Source: an uncultured Methanomassiliicoccaceae archaeon
Lineage (GTDB): Archaea > Thermoplasmatota > Thermoplasmata > Methanomassiliicoccales > Methanomethylophilaceae
Assembly: GCA_905187815.1 (NCBI GenBank)
Contig: CAJJJM010000002.1
Span: 190,381 to 254,380, forward strand
DNA length: 64,000 bases
Direction of reading: 5' to 3'
Shown: positions 17,254-26,317 of the stretch, one piece after another
Position numbering within the stretch: the stretch's first letter is position 1
Layout of the letters: every line of letters starts with the position of its first letter
Translations under genes and position numbers: made by a program
Notes under the pieces: generated by a model
Told to the model about the DNA's origin: nothing
Databases searched by the model: none
What the model saw: the letters and a program-made list of their open reading frames with translations, nothing else

Positions 17254-17789
17254 GAATAACCATAAGCGGTCCGCCCGGTTCGGGAAAGACGACCGCCTGC
17301 AGCAAGCTTTCGGAGGTCCTCGGCCTGGAGGCCGTAGTCTTCGGGAAGATCTTCCGTGAGCTTGCTGCAGAGAAAAACCTTACGCTCGGTGAGCTCGGTG
17401 CGATAGCCGAGAAGGATCCCGCCATCGACCAGATGATCGATTCCAGGATCCTCGAGATCGCACGGGCGCATCCGGACATCATTCTTGAGTCCAGGCTTTC
17501 CGCCTACATGCTCACACGCAACGGGATCCCCGCATACAGGATCCTCCTCGAGGCGAGCCCGGACGTCCGCATGGCGAGGGTCGGTCTCCGTGAGGGCGAG
17601 ACCCTCGAACAGGCCACGGCTAACACGCTGGAGCGCCAGAAGTCCGAGGCCAAGAGGTACATGAAGTACTACGGCATCGACATCGACGACCGCAGCGTCT
17701 ACGACCTCATCCTCAACACCGACAACCTCACCCCGGACGAGGTTCTTGAGAAAATCCTCGAGGGAGTGCGTGGTTGGCATGCTGATTAA
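17250..17789 (+). CDS. cmk: Cytidylate kinase (archaeal type)
   Basis: A 179-residue P-loop kinase with the Walker A motif GPPGSGKTT at residues 7-15. A short CMP-binding region (ILESRLSAYM) and LID-region arginines in ERQKSEAKRYMKYYGID match archaeal Cmk. It phosphorylates CMP/dCMP with ATP. In many Euryarchaeota genes for L34e and L14e lie between it and cbf5. Here they are absent, and cbf5 begins inside its 3' end. It ends on TAA, one of the few non-TGA stops. Confidence 0.9.
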   Translation: MRITISGPPGSGKTTACSKLSEVLGLEAVVFGKIFRELAAEKNLTLGELGAIAEKDPAIDQMIDSRILEIARAHPDIILESRLSAYMLTRNGIPAYRILLEASPDVRMARVGLREGETLEQATANTLERQKSEAKRYMKYYGIDIDDRSVYDLILNTDNLTPDEVLEKILEGVRGWHAD

Positions 17790-18777
17790 GGATCCGGACG
17801 CGATCCCCGACAAATGGGGCAAGAGGCCCTCGGACCGCAGCATAGGCGAGCTTCTCGAAGGAGGGGTCATCATCCTCGACAAACCCTCCGGTCCGACATC
17901 CCATCAGGCGACCGCATGGGTCCGGGATGCTCTGAAATGCGACCGCGTCGGTCACGGCGGCACATTGGACCCGTATGTCAGCGGCGTCCTGCCCATCACG
18001 CTCGGCAAGGCCGTGCGTCTCACGGATGTCGTGCTATCATCAGATAAGGAGTACGTGTGTCTCATGCGTCTGCACGCCGACCGTCCTGCAGACAGGGTGA
18101 CCGAGGTGATGTCCCGGTTCGTGGGCAAGATATACCAGCTGCCCCCGGTCAGGTCCGCTGTGAAGAGGCAGCTCAGGATAAGGACGATCAGGGAGCTCGA
18201 GGTCCTGGACATCGTTGGGAGGGACGTCCTGTTCAGGGTCGCCTGCGATGCGGGGACATACGTGAGGACCCTGTGCGTTGACATCGGCGACCTTCTCGGA
18301 TGCGGTGCGAACATGGTCGAACTCAGGCGTACCAGATCGGGCAAGATGACCGAGGAGCGGGCCAACTCGCTCCAGGACATCCGTGACGCGTACGTGTTCT
18401 GGCAGCAGTACGGTCGCGGCGAATGGCTCAGAAGCATGCTTCTGCCTATGGAGGTGCTCGTCGAGCCCCTGCCGAAGGTCGTTGTCAAAGCGACGGCCGT
18501 CGATGCCGTCTGTCATGGGGCGAACCTCAATGTCGCTGGTGTCCACATGCTCGATGAGGACATCAGGAAGAACGCACTCGTCGCGATGATGACCGCCCGC
18601 GGGGAGCTGGTGGCCATAGGCAGGATGGCGATGTCCACACCGAAGGTGATGGTCGCCTCCTCGGGGATGGCGGTGGAGACCACCAGGGTCTTCATGGAGC
18701 CCGGCCATTATCCGAGGATGTGGAGATACTCCACGGATCTGGATGAATTTTCTGACGACCCGGTGTTCCCCGAGTGA
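17779..18777 (+). CDS. cbf5: tRNA/rRNA pseudouridine synthase Cbf5 (TruB family)
   Basis: A 332-residue TruB/dyskerin-type synthase. The catalytic aspartate is in GHGGTLDPYVSGVLP. The C-terminus after about residue 245 matches a PUA domain (GANLNVAGVHMLDEDIRKNALVAMMT). In archaea Cbf5 works with Nop10, Gar1 and L7Ae on H/ACA guide RNAs and also on tRNA U55. I chose ATG 17779 (MLIKDPDAIP), which overlaps cmk by 11 nt; longer in-frame starts exist upstream. It appears to be the last gene of the ribosomal supercluster. Confidence 0.92.
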   Translation: MLIKDPDAIPDKWGKRPSDRSIGELLEGGVIILDKPSGPTSHQATAWVRDALKCDRVGHGGTLDPYVSGVLPITLGKAVRLTDVVLSSDKEYVCLMRLHADRPADRVTEVMSRFVGKIYQLPPVRSAVKRQLRIRTIRELEVLDIVGRDVLFRVACDAGTYVRTLCVDIGDLLGCGANMVELRRTRSGKMTEERANSLQDIRDAYVFWQQYGRGEWLRSMLLPMEVLVEPLPKVVVKATAVDAVCHGANLNVAGVHMLDEDIRKNALVAMMTARGELVAIGRMAMSTPKVMVASSGMAVETTRVFMEPGHYPRMWRYSTDLDEFSDDPVFPE

Positions 18778-18828
18778 GTGCGAGGGTACTTTAACGCCGA
18801 CCGGCATTACCCAGCATTCGGTGTTATC

Positions 18829-19167
18829 ATGTCCTTGTTCGAGAAGAGGGAGCAGGTCTACGGTCCGGAACTGGTCTCAGTCGGGGATCTGGATCTCACG
18901 GTCGACGGCGGATACCGCAATGTCGTCACCATACCGCTGGATGTGAAGCCTAAGAGGTCCCTCATGGTCAAGGTGTCCTCGGACAATCCCGTGGATGTCG
19001 TCATCGCCAATGAGAAGGGCGCGGCGATAGCCCATAAGGAAGGCGTCAGGGATGCCCTCCTGGGTCCGTACAGCACAGGCAAGCTGAAGAGCATGGGAAT
19101 CTTCCTCGGTCTGTATCCCGGAGACAAGGCCAAGGTCAACATCGAAGCCTGGATGGAGAGGGAATGA
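18829..19167 (+). CDS. Hypothetical protein, small beta-rich domain
   Basis: A 112-residue protein I do not recognise. From ATG 18829 it has an alternating hydrophobic pattern suggesting a beta-sandwich (LDVKPKRSLMVKVSSDNPVDVVIANEKG), no signal peptide and no transmembrane helix. A TTTAA box at about 18790 supports this start rather than an upstream one. Its stop overlaps the start of the following membrane protein, so the two are likely translated together. Confidence 0.6.
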   Translation: MSLFEKREQVYGPELVSVGDLDLTVDGGYRNVVTIPLDVKPKRSLMVKVSSDNPVDVVIANEKGAAIAHKEGVRDALLGPYSTGKLKSMGIFLGLYPGDKAKVNIEAWMERE

Positions 19168-20246
19168 TGGATCTCTCCAGAATCGCCGACAGGTCCTCGT
19201 CCGATGACGGCAGGGTCGCCGGATATCTGTTCCTGGTTCTGTTCATCGCCTCTGCCATCGCCGCTCTAGCGGTCGCCGGCATATCCAGGGAATACAACTC
19301 CTATGATGTGTTCCCTCTTCTGGCGCTCCCGTTCGCCGTCATGGGGATACTGAGCTACGTGGACAAGCGCCGCTGGATCATCCTTGTGGCCTCCGCCGTC
19401 ATCTGCGTCGTCCTGTACATCGTATCCGCCCCATGGGGGTACATCGCGCTGTTGACCCTCTTCTGCGCCCGCGGTGTGTCATCCACATCCGCTTTGTTGC
19501 AGAGGCGCTTCTTCTCATCCGTCATAAGCATGACCGAGCGTTCCACCGTGCGTCCCAAGAGGAGGTCCCTGGACCGTCTGGCACTTTTCCTTTTCGGTAT
19601 CCCGAAGAACATCGACACGAGGGTCATGGGCATGAGGTCGTCCATAAGGAGGGACGGGATCCCCTGGGACGAGCTGACAGGCACACTGCGCATCGCTCTA
19701 GTTCCCGCACTGGTCATGTGGATCGTCCTGTTCACCCTGCTGGTGTACCATTACAACTCTTCGCAGGCCTATGTGGCGGTGTTCGTGGTCTGCATCTACA
19801 TCGCCGCCCTGTCCCTGCCCTGGCTCGCCCTCAAGACCCTTGACGTCAGGGTGGGGACGGAGGGCGGCGGGATGCGCCTGTATGACGGGATGGTCGGGAC
19901 AGCCACGAGGATGTCCGTGCCTCTGGTTCTAGTGCTGATCTTCGTTGCTGTGGTCCTGTACACCGGCTATGAGACTGTTCTGTACATCCTGATCTCCGCG
20001 GTGGTGTCGGTGGTCTTCATAGGCGTCGCCATGGCAATGTACTACATCGACTACGAGGGGGAGGTCGTGTCCGAGATATCGGAGGCCCGTGCCGGGTTCC
20101 TCCCGGAGAATGATGGGGCCCCGGAGATCCACCGCATCGACGACGGTGTTCCCGGAACCCCGAGAAGGAGCGAGGACTCCTGTTTCGATCAGAAGAACCG
20201 ATCGTTGAACGCAGGGTTCGCCCTGCCCGGGGCGTCCAGCCCCTGA
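19164..20246 (+). CDS. Hypothetical polytopic membrane protein
   Basis: A 360-residue protein with about eight hydrophobic segments (around residues 20-40, 50-65, 73-90, 92-105, 178-198, 203-222, 255-275, 280-300) and a hydrophilic C-terminal tail of about 55 residues. A basic cytosolic loop separates the two halves (VRPKRRSLDRLALFLFGIP). No enzyme motif is visible. It overlaps the small gene before it by 4 nt and runs tail-to-tail 58 nt into the convergent gene at 20189, so the end of its tail may be poorly conserved. Confidence 0.6.
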   Translation: MMDLSRIADRSSSDDGRVAGYLFLVLFIASAIAALAVAGISREYNSYDVFPLLALPFAVMGILSYVDKRRWIILVASAVICVVLYIVSAPWGYIALLTLFCARGVSSTSALLQRRFFSSVISMTERSTVRPKRRSLDRLALFLFGIPKNIDTRVMGMRSSIRRDGIPWDELTGTLRIALVPALVMWIVLFTLLVYHYNSSQAYVAVFVVCIYIAALSLPWLALKTLDVRVGTEGGGMRLYDGMVGTATRMSVPLVLVLIFVAVVLYTGYETVLYILISAVVSVVFIGVAMAMYYIDYEGEVVSEISEARAGFLPENDGAPEIHRIDDGVPGTPRRSEDSCFDQKNRSLNAGFALPGASSP

Positions 20247-20632
20247 ATGATGGGTTTGAACACCTCTCCGGAAGACATGCCAGGGGTCTTGTTCTGTCCG
20301 ATGATCTCAGGCTCCTTCCAGTTGGTGATGACGACCTGGTACCTCTGCCTCACGCCTTCTACCTCTATGCAGGGGTCCTCCGACGCCTTAAGGATGTCCA
20401 GCGCGACATCGGCCAGGATCTGGATCTCCTCGGGGGTGATCTCGTCCGGGACCTTGATGAAGAACGTGTGCTCCTCGGATATCCCGTTGAGCATGTACGT
20501 GACCTCGGACTTCCCGACGATGTCCCTGAACTTGTCCGCCTTCTCGCCCTCTCCCGAGAGCTCGAGCATGCGCTGTTTCCAAACCACAGGGATGTCCAGA
20601 TAGATGGCGTCCCTGCCGAGTATCTTCCACAT
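20189..20632 (-). CDS. Hypothetical conserved protein
   Basis: A 147-residue soluble protein that I cannot assign. It begins WKILGRDAIYLDIPVVWKQRMLEL and carries a mixed alpha/beta pattern without cysteines or a signal peptide. A TTAATAAT box at about 20654-20663 sits 27 nt before the ATG, so the message is probably leaderless. The gene shares its upstream region, including a CGCG-rich stretch, with divergent trpS. Confidence 0.6.
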   Translation of the reverse strand: MWKILGRDAIYLDIPVVWKQRMLELSGEGEKADKFRDIVGKSEVTYMLNGISEEHTFFIKVPDEITPEEIQILADVALDILKASEDPCIEVEGVRQRYQVVITNWKEPEIIGQNKTPGMSSGEVFKPIIQGLDAPGRANPAFNDRFF

Positions 20633-20670
20633 GTCTGGGTCATCGTCGCGCCCTTAATAATAGATTAGGA

Positions 20671-20690
20671 CGCACGCGCACGCGCGCTCG
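20671..20690. promoter_or_regulatory. CGCG-rich element between two divergent promoters
   Basis: Twenty bases of alternating CGCACGCG-type sequence lie between the minus-strand TATA box at about 20654 and the trpS TATA box (GGTTAAAG) at 20694-20701. It is one of the recurring CGCG elements. Alternating purine-pyrimidine sequence of this kind can also adopt Z-DNA. Confidence 0.4.
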
Positions 20691-20735
20691 AAAGGTTAAA
20701 GTGGTCCCCGCCATACGGACGCACGGGTACACGAT

Positions 20736-21857
20736 ATGCCGGAAGATTTCAAAGTCACGCCCTGGGAGGTCACCGGGGACATAGACTACGACCTGCTGCA
20801 GGAGAGGTTCGGGACCACGCCCATCGACGACGCACTGCTGGAGAGGCTTTCCGGATACGGAGAGCTTCACTACATGCTCAGGCGCGGCATATTCTACTCG
20901 CACAGGGACATGATCCCCCTGCTGGATCAGTACGACAAGGGCAACAGGTTCGTCCTGTACACCGGTCGCGGGCCGTCCGGCAACACCCATCTGGGTCACA
21001 TCATGCCCTGGATCTTCAACAAGTGGGTGCAGGACACGTTCGGAGTGGACATGCTGTTCCAGCTCACGGACGACGAGAAGTTCCTCTTCAAGGACCTCAC
21101 ACTCGAGGAGACGGGCTCAATGGCCTACGAGAACGCCTTGGACTTCATAGCCCTGGGCTTCGACCCCAAGAAGACGAGGATCATAGTCAACACGAAGAAC
21201 GTAGACAAGCTGTACCCCGTGGCGCTCAAGGTTGCCAAGAAGGTCACGTTCTCCACCGCGAAGGCCGTGTTCGGGTTCGACAACTCGACCAACATCGGCT
21301 CGATATTCTACACGACGATGCAGTCGGTGCCGGCGTTCCTGCCGTCCGACGAGGCCGGGAGGCAGGTCCCGGTCCTCATCCCCTGCGGCATCGACCAGGA
21401 CCCCCACTTTAGGGTCACCAGGGATGTGGCGCCCGGGCTCAACTACCCGAAGCCGTCGCTCATATACTGCAAGATGTGCCCCGGACTCGCCGGAGGCGAC
21501 AAGATGTCCTCATCCGACGAGAACGCCACGATTTTCACCACCGACACCCCGAAGGCGGTCAAGAAGAAGGTCGGGAGGGCATTCACCGGAGGGTGCGTGT
21601 CGGTCGAGGAGCAGAGGCAGAAGGGCGGGAACCCGGAGGTCTGTTCCGTTTTCAAGTACAACTACTTCCTGTTCGAGCACGACGATGCCAAGATCAACGA
21701 GCTTGCCGAGAAGTGCCGCAACGGGGAGATCCTCTGCGGGGAGTGCAAGATGTGCCTCACCGAGAGGATAAACGTCTTCCTGGAAGAGCATCAGGACAAG
21801 AGGGAGAAGGCGAAGGACGTCGTCGCCGACATGACGTACGACGGTTTCGAATGGTGA
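20736..21857 (+). CDS. trpS: Tryptophan--tRNA ligase
   Basis: A 373-residue class I synthetase of the archaeal/eukaryal type. It has the HIGH-equivalent NTHLGHI (about residue 87), the KMSSSDE signature and a cysteine-bearing C-terminal region (CGECKMC). It charges tRNA-Trp in the cytoplasm. A GGTTAAAG box about 40 nt upstream and the CGCG element at 20671-20690 form the promoter. PheS starts 5 nt after its stop. Confidence 0.95.
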   Translation: MPEDFKVTPWEVTGDIDYDLLQERFGTTPIDDALLERLSGYGELHYMLRRGIFYSHRDMIPLLDQYDKGNRFVLYTGRGPSGNTHLGHIMPWIFNKWVQDTFGVDMLFQLTDDEKFLFKDLTLEETGSMAYENALDFIALGFDPKKTRIIVNTKNVDKLYPVALKVAKKVTFSTAKAVFGFDNSTNIGSIFYTTMQSVPAFLPSDEAGRQVPVLIPCGIDQDPHFRVTRDVAPGLNYPKPSLIYCKMCPGLAGGDKMSSSDENATIFTTDTPKAVKKKVGRAFTGGCVSVEEQRQKGGNPEVCSVFKYNYFLFEHDDAKINELAEKCRNGEILCGECKMCLTERINVFLEEHQDKREKAKDVVADMTYDGFEW

Positions 21858-21862
21858 TTCCC

Positions 21863-23380
21863 ATGGGTATCGAGGAAATTCTTGAGGGACTTAGCTACAA
21901 CGAGAAGAGGCTGCTGATCGCGCTTGAGGCCAGGGGTGGCGCCGCATCGCCGGCGGACCTCATAGCAGACGGCGCGTTCGGTCTCGAGGTCGAGATCATG
22001 GGCGCCGCATCCTGGCTCGAATCCAAGGGACTCGCACGCATATCCGAGAGCTCCGAGAAGTTCTACGTCCTCACGGACCCCTCGGCCGCAGAGGGCCTCC
22101 CGGAGAGGGTCGCCATCACCCTGATCTCACAGGCCGGGGGCAGCATGGACATGGATGCGCTCGCAAGGGGCATGGACGGCGGCATGGACAAGGTTGCCGT
22201 CGGATGGCTCAAGAGGAAGGGCCTCGCGGACATCGTCAAGGACGGTGACAGGAAGACCCTCGTCCTCACGGACAAGGGAAGGGAGACGCTCGATTCACGC
22301 ATGCCCGACGAGGAGCTCGTCGCCCGCATGGCGGAGGGTCCCGTCCCGGAGGCCGAAGCCGACGCCAAGGTGATCAAGGACCTCAAAGGGCGCCAGGGGA
22401 TGGTCTCGGAGAAGGTCGTCACGACCAGGACCGTCTCGCTCACCGACCTCGGGAGGCAGGCCGCGGAATCCGGCATCGAGCTCAAACCCCAGATAACCGA
22501 CATCACGGACCGCATCATCCAGAGCGGCGAGTGGAGGGACGCCGAGTTCAGGAAGTACGACGTGCAGACCTTCGCCCCCTCCGTCTATGCCGCCAAGAAG
22601 CACATGCTCTCCAGGCTCACCGCCCAGGTCGGCAGGATCTTCACGGAGATGGGATTCAAGGAGATGTCGTCGGAGTACGTCCAGCCGTCGTTCTGGAACA
22701 TGGACGTCCTCTACACCCCCCAGGACCATCCGGCGAGGGACCTCCAGGACACGTTCTACCTGGAGCACCCGGCCAGCATCCACATCGACGATGAGGAGAT
22801 GGTCGAGATCATCAGGAACATCCACGAGAACGGAGGGGACACCGGCTCCACCGGATGGGGCGGCAAATGGTCCAGGGAGAAGGCTGAGGCCGCAATCCTG
22901 AGGACCCACAGCACCGTCAGCAGCATCAGGTACATCGCCGAGCATCCCGACGCACCCCAGAAGGCGTTCTCGATCTCCAGGATCTTCAGGAAGGAGTCCA
23001 TCGACGCGACGCACCTCCCCGAGTTCACGCAGATCGAGGGAATCATCATCGATGAGAACGCCAACTTCGACATGCTCATCTCGCTCATCCGCGAGTTCTA
23101 CTCCAGGATGGGATTCGACCAGATCCGCATCAGACCCGCCTACTTCCCATACACGGAGCCGTCCCTCGAGCTCGAGGTCTTCTTCAACGGGAAGTGGATG
23201 GAGCTCGGAGGTGCGGGGATATTCAGGCCAGAGGTCGTCGCGCCCTTCGGAGTCAAATACCCTGTGCTCGCCTGGGGATTCGGATTCGAGAGGCTCGCCA
23301 TGCTCAAGTGGGGCATCAAGGACATCAGGGACCTCTACATCTCAGACATGGACACCCTCAGGACCAACACCGTCCTCTGA
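21863..23380 (+). CDS. pheS: Phenylalanine--tRNA ligase alpha subunit
   Basis: A 505-residue archaeal PheRS alpha chain. The N-terminal 200 residues are winged-helix DNA/RNA-binding-like repeats (LSYNEKRLLIALEARGG; LTDKGRETL). The catalytic class II core follows with motif 2 (FSISRIFRKESIDATHLPEFTQIEG) and motif 3 (GFGFERLAMLKWGI). The start at 21863 follows GGTGATTCCC, which complements the 16S 3' end. The beta subunit gene pheT is not adjacent and not in this window. Its 3' end overlaps the convergent gene by 39 nt. Confidence 0.95.
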   Translation: MGIEEILEGLSYNEKRLLIALEARGGAASPADLIADGAFGLEVEIMGAASWLESKGLARISESSEKFYVLTDPSAAEGLPERVAITLISQAGGSMDMDALARGMDGGMDKVAVGWLKRKGLADIVKDGDRKTLVLTDKGRETLDSRMPDEELVARMAEGPVPEAEADAKVIKDLKGRQGMVSEKVVTTRTVSLTDLGRQAAESGIELKPQITDITDRIIQSGEWRDAEFRKYDVQTFAPSVYAAKKHMLSRLTAQVGRIFTEMGFKEMSSEYVQPSFWNMDVLYTPQDHPARDLQDTFYLEHPASIHIDDEEMVEIIRNIHENGGDTGSTGWGGKWSREKAEAAILRTHSTVSSIRYIAEHPDAPQKAFSISRIFRKESIDATHLPEFTQIEGIIIDENANFDMLISLIREFYSRMGFDQIRIRPAYFPYTEPSLELEVFFNGKWMELGGAGIFRPEVVAPFGVKYPVLAWGFGFERLAMLKWGIKDIRDLYISDMDTLRTNTVL

Positions 23381-24559
23381 CACAGAGCGGGCCCTGTCCC
23401 TGAGGGCCATGCTGGCCCTGTCATCCCTCGTGGCACACGAGGCTGCGCCGAGTAGTTTTGCCGCCAGGTCCCTTCTTCCGAGTGCGAGGTAGGACTCGCC
23501 CTCCCATCTCAGGACCTCTTCGAGGCGGAACAGGCAGCCGGTCTCCGTCATGCAGTTCCTGCATCTGCGGAGGTACACCACCGCCTCGGAATGCCTGCCG
23601 TTGGTCGCCATGCACTTCCCGAGCGCCAACGCCGTCGGCACATCTCCGCGGTACACATCCAGCGCCTTCTCGAGGGCCTCTGCGGGTCTGCCCTCGCAGA
23701 GCAGGATCTCCGCCATCAGCGCCCCTCTGAGGCACGGGTCCGATTGTCCGAGACGCGAGAGGGACCTCCTCGCCTTCGACATCCTTCCCAGACGCATGTA
23801 ACAGAACGCGGCGATGGCGGCCAGGCCCCTGTCGCCGGTCGAAGCCGCCAGGCGGTCCAGTGCGGCCGCCGTCTCATGACGGGGATTGTCCATGATGTGG
23901 TAGCGGTTGCCCAGCGTCAGCTTCAGCGCCTCGGTGTTACGGCCCGCATCGGTCAGATGCTCGATCCTCTCGTCCACCGGGGCCATGTTGTCCGCGCACC
24001 AGTCGGCCGCCAGGCTGTGCCACCGTCTGAGTGTCTCCGGATCCGCCCTGTCCCTGAACGTCCTCCTGGTGTCGGCGCGGATGAATACCATGCCCGAGGC
24101 GTCGATAGGCAGGAGTGGCTGGTTCCTGCCCTTGGGCGTCTGGGAGAAATGGACCGGTGTGCGGATCAGGATGAGCGATCCGAGGACGTCCCTGTCCTCC
24201 TCAGCCAGCCTGTCGAAGTCCGTGGTCCGGCAATGGTTCAGCGTGCGCGGCAATAGGACATCGGCGTCGCGCTCCCCGATGAGCGAATCGCACCTGCGAA
24301 GTCCGGACTCCGTCAACGCGTAGACCTGTCTGGACACCCTGCCGGTCTTGTTGATCACCATGCTCCTCGAGGACGTGACTATACCGTCCCGTCTCATCCT
24401 GCCCAGTATCAGGGACGAGTACGAGCGGGAGATGCCGAGGGCCTCGCTGATGCCGTCCTGTGTGACGTCGAACGGGGCGTCGTCGAAGCCGTCCATGTCG
24501 TAGTATCTGTATCTGTAGAGGTGGAGCATTACCCTCTGTGCCTGAGTCAGATGTTCCAT
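23342..24559 (-). CDS. Winged-helix regulator with TPR-like C-terminal domain
   Basis: A protein of about 405 residues with an N-terminal winged helix (LTQAQRVMLHLYRYRYYDMDG, ISEALGISRSYSSLILGRM) followed by a long helical region with repeated 34-residue-like helix pairs (AAIAAFCYMRLGRMSKARRSLSRLG; EAVVYLRRCRNC). This suggests a transcription factor with a TPR protein-binding or sensing module. ATG 24559 is chosen because a GATTTAACC box lies about 25 nt upstream; in-frame starts at 24565 and 24610 exist. It reads divergently from dtdA. Confidence 0.6.
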   Translation of the reverse strand: MEHLTQAQRVMLHLYRYRYYDMDGFDDAPFDVTQDGISEALGISRSYSSLILGRMRRDGIVTSSRSMVINKTGRVSRQVYALTESGLRRCDSLIGERDADVLLPRTLNHCRTTDFDRLAEEDRDVLGSLILIRTPVHFSQTPKGRNQPLLPIDASGMVFIRADTRRTFRDRADPETLRRWHSLAADWCADNMAPVDERIEHLTDAGRNTEALKLTLGNRYHIMDNPRHETAAALDRLAASTGDRGLAAIAAFCYMRLGRMSKARRSLSRLGQSDPCLRGALMAEILLCEGRPAEALEKALDVYRGDVPTALALGKCMATNGRHSEAVVYLRRCRNCMTETGCLFRLEEVLRWEGESYLALGRRDLAAKLLGAASCATRDDRASMALRDRARSVSEDGVGPEGVHV

Positions 24560-24669
24560 GACCATGTCACGGCATGTCCGGTTAAATCGGCGGACGTGTT
24601 GCATATCCACGCTAGAACTTAGACCGTGACATTCGCAAAGGTTAAGGGGACCACAGGGATTGACCGCGC

Positions 24670-25506
24670 ATGTCCCGCCTTCTCATATGCAGCGAACCGG
24701 ACCTGCCGTCAGTCAACATGAGGGCCGCCCTCATGGGGATGCATCGTTGGGAGGACCTCGGCGAGAGCGGAGGTGCCCGTTTCTGCGTGTGCGGGGACAC
24801 TTACATGATGTCCATAGATGACATGCACATACGCCATGACGATCTGGACCGCCAGGCGGAGGATTTCGGCATCGCCGTCGACGACGTGATTGTGATGTCG
24901 AAGCATTCGGCGAAGAGCGGCAAGCCCGCCCTCACCGCCCATCCGATAGGGAACTACCACGAGAACGAGTTCGGAGGGAGGGAGGGGACGCTGGTCAGAC
25001 CGTCCCCGGCCCTGATGTCCGACGCGCTCAGGAGGATCGTGTCATACAACGACGTGGAGGATGTCCAGACATGTTTCGAGGTGACCCATCACGGCCCGTG
25101 GCTCGAGAAGCCCACGTTCTACATCGAGATCGGGAGCGATGAGTCCCACTGGGGCGATCTCCACTCTGCGGAGATCCTCGCCCGTGTGATCAGCGACCTG
25201 GAGCCTCAAGATGATTATCCGGTCGTCGTCGGTGTAGGTGGCGGGCACTACGCCCCCAGGTTCACGGATCTGGTGGTGTCGCACAAGGTGAACATCGGCC
25301 ACATGATACCCAACTACCAGATCGAGGGGCGTGACGATGAGGATTTCCTCCGCATGCTGGGCGATGCTTGCGCATCGACAGGCACGGATCAGGTCTACAT
25401 TCACAGGAAATCCATGAAGAAGCCAGAGGAGCACAGGATAACCGATCTGATCCGCTCCGCGGGCTATGACACCCCGAAATCCGCCGATTTCGAGGTCCTT
25501 CAGTGA
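24670..25506 (+). CDS. dtdA: D-aminoacyl-tRNA deacylase (DtdA/GEK1 type)
   Basis: A 278-residue archaeal/plant-type DTD2. It shows the conserved TAHPIGNYHENEFGG, VTHHGPWLEKPTFYIEIGSDESHW and GVGGGHYAPR motifs, which build a zinc-containing active site. The enzyme removes D-amino acids wrongly attached to tRNA. The TATA-like GGTTAAGG lies about 28 nt before the ATG, so the transcript is probably leaderless. It converges with pyrH, overlapping by 7 nt. Confidence 0.92.
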   Translation: MSRLLICSEPDLPSVNMRAALMGMHRWEDLGESGGARFCVCGDTYMMSIDDMHIRHDDLDRQAEDFGIAVDDVIVMSKHSAKSGKPALTAHPIGNYHENEFGGREGTLVRPSPALMSDALRRIVSYNDVEDVQTCFEVTHHGPWLEKPTFYIEIGSDESHWGDLHSAEILARVISDLEPQDDYPVVVGVGGGHYAPRFTDLVVSHKVNIGHMIPNYQIEGRDDEDFLRMLGDACASTGTDQVYIHRKSMKKPEEHRITDLIRSAGYDTPKSADFEVLQ

Positions 25507-26195
25507 GAGTCCACGAAGGTCCCGTTGAATTTCTCTCCCAGGATTGCCTTCCTGAGTTCGTCAAGGTTCCTTCCGTCGACTATCATTATGTCGATCCTCT
25601 TCTCGGCGGCGATCTTCACCCCGAGAGGATCGAAGACACTCGATTTCGAGGCTCCGTGCTCCTTGTACACGATGTCCCCGAGCTCGCCGATGGTCATCTC
25701 GGGGATCCTGACGGCGTCCGGGTTCTTGCGGGGGTCGTCGGTGTACACGGCATCGACCGACGTGGCGTTCACCACCCTGTCAGCGTCCATGTGGGACGCG
25801 ACCATCATGGCCACCGCGTCCGTGGTGTGACCGGGTTCCGTGCCGCCCATGACGGCGACCTTGCCGACCTTGGCGTTGCGGGCTGTCTCCTGGGCGGATT
25901 CCGGGATCCTGTTCGGCATGTCACCGAGGGCCAGTGCCAGCAGCTGCGCGTTGAGTCTGGTGGCTCCGATGCCGAGTATGTCGAGCTGGTATGTGTCCCC
26001 TCCCAGTTCGCGACCCGTCTCCGCGTAGTACCTGGCGGTCTTGCCGCCTCCGCATACCACCGCCAGCCTGACGTGCTGGGACAGCTCCCTGAGCATCGAT
26101 GCGAGTTTAGAGATGTATTCGGAATCATTGCTCCCGGGGACCAGGATGGACCCGCCGATGGAGACGACTACGCTGTCCGTTGAACCATCCGCCAT
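25500..26195 (-). CDS. pyrH: UMP kinase (archaeal type)
   Basis: A 231-residue amino-acid-kinase fold protein with VVVSIGGSILVP at the N-terminus, VCGGGKTARYY and the VVNATSVDAVYTDDPRKNPDAV segment of archaeal UMP kinases. It makes UDP from UMP. A GGTTTAAATTGG box at about 26227-26237 lies upstream, with the CGCG element 26261-26272 behind it, shared with the divergent aRF1 gene. Confidence 0.94.
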   Translation of the reverse strand: MADGSTDSVVVSIGGSILVPGSNDSEYISKLASMLRELSQHVRLAVVCGGGKTARYYAETGRELGGDTYQLDILGIGATRLNAQLLALALGDMPNRIPESAQETARNAKVGKVAVMGGTEPGHTTDAVAMMVASHMDADRVVNATSVDAVYTDDPRKNPDAVRIPEMTIGELGDIVYKEHGASKSSVFDPLGVKIAAEKRIDIMIVDGRNLDELRKAILGEKFNGTFVDSH

Positions 26196-26260
26196 GAGAT
26201 AACCGGACGTCCAGATGGTTGGACCAATTTAAACCTTGGGCAGGTCCATGCAGGCCCTCT

Positions 26261-26282
26261 CGCGCGGGCGCGTATTTATATA
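26261..26282 (+). promoter_or_regulatory. CGCG element abutting the aRF1 TATA box
   Basis: CGCGCGGGCGCG (26261-26272) runs straight into TATTTATATA (26273-26282). The 13-mer GCGCGGGCGCGTA also occurs at 1377-1389. On the other strand the same element is about 25-35 nt behind the pyrH TATA box, so one element could serve both genes. Confidence 0.5.
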
Positions 26283-26317
26283 AGAACGGGATTTGAGTGG
26301 AAAGTTGGTGAAGTCAC

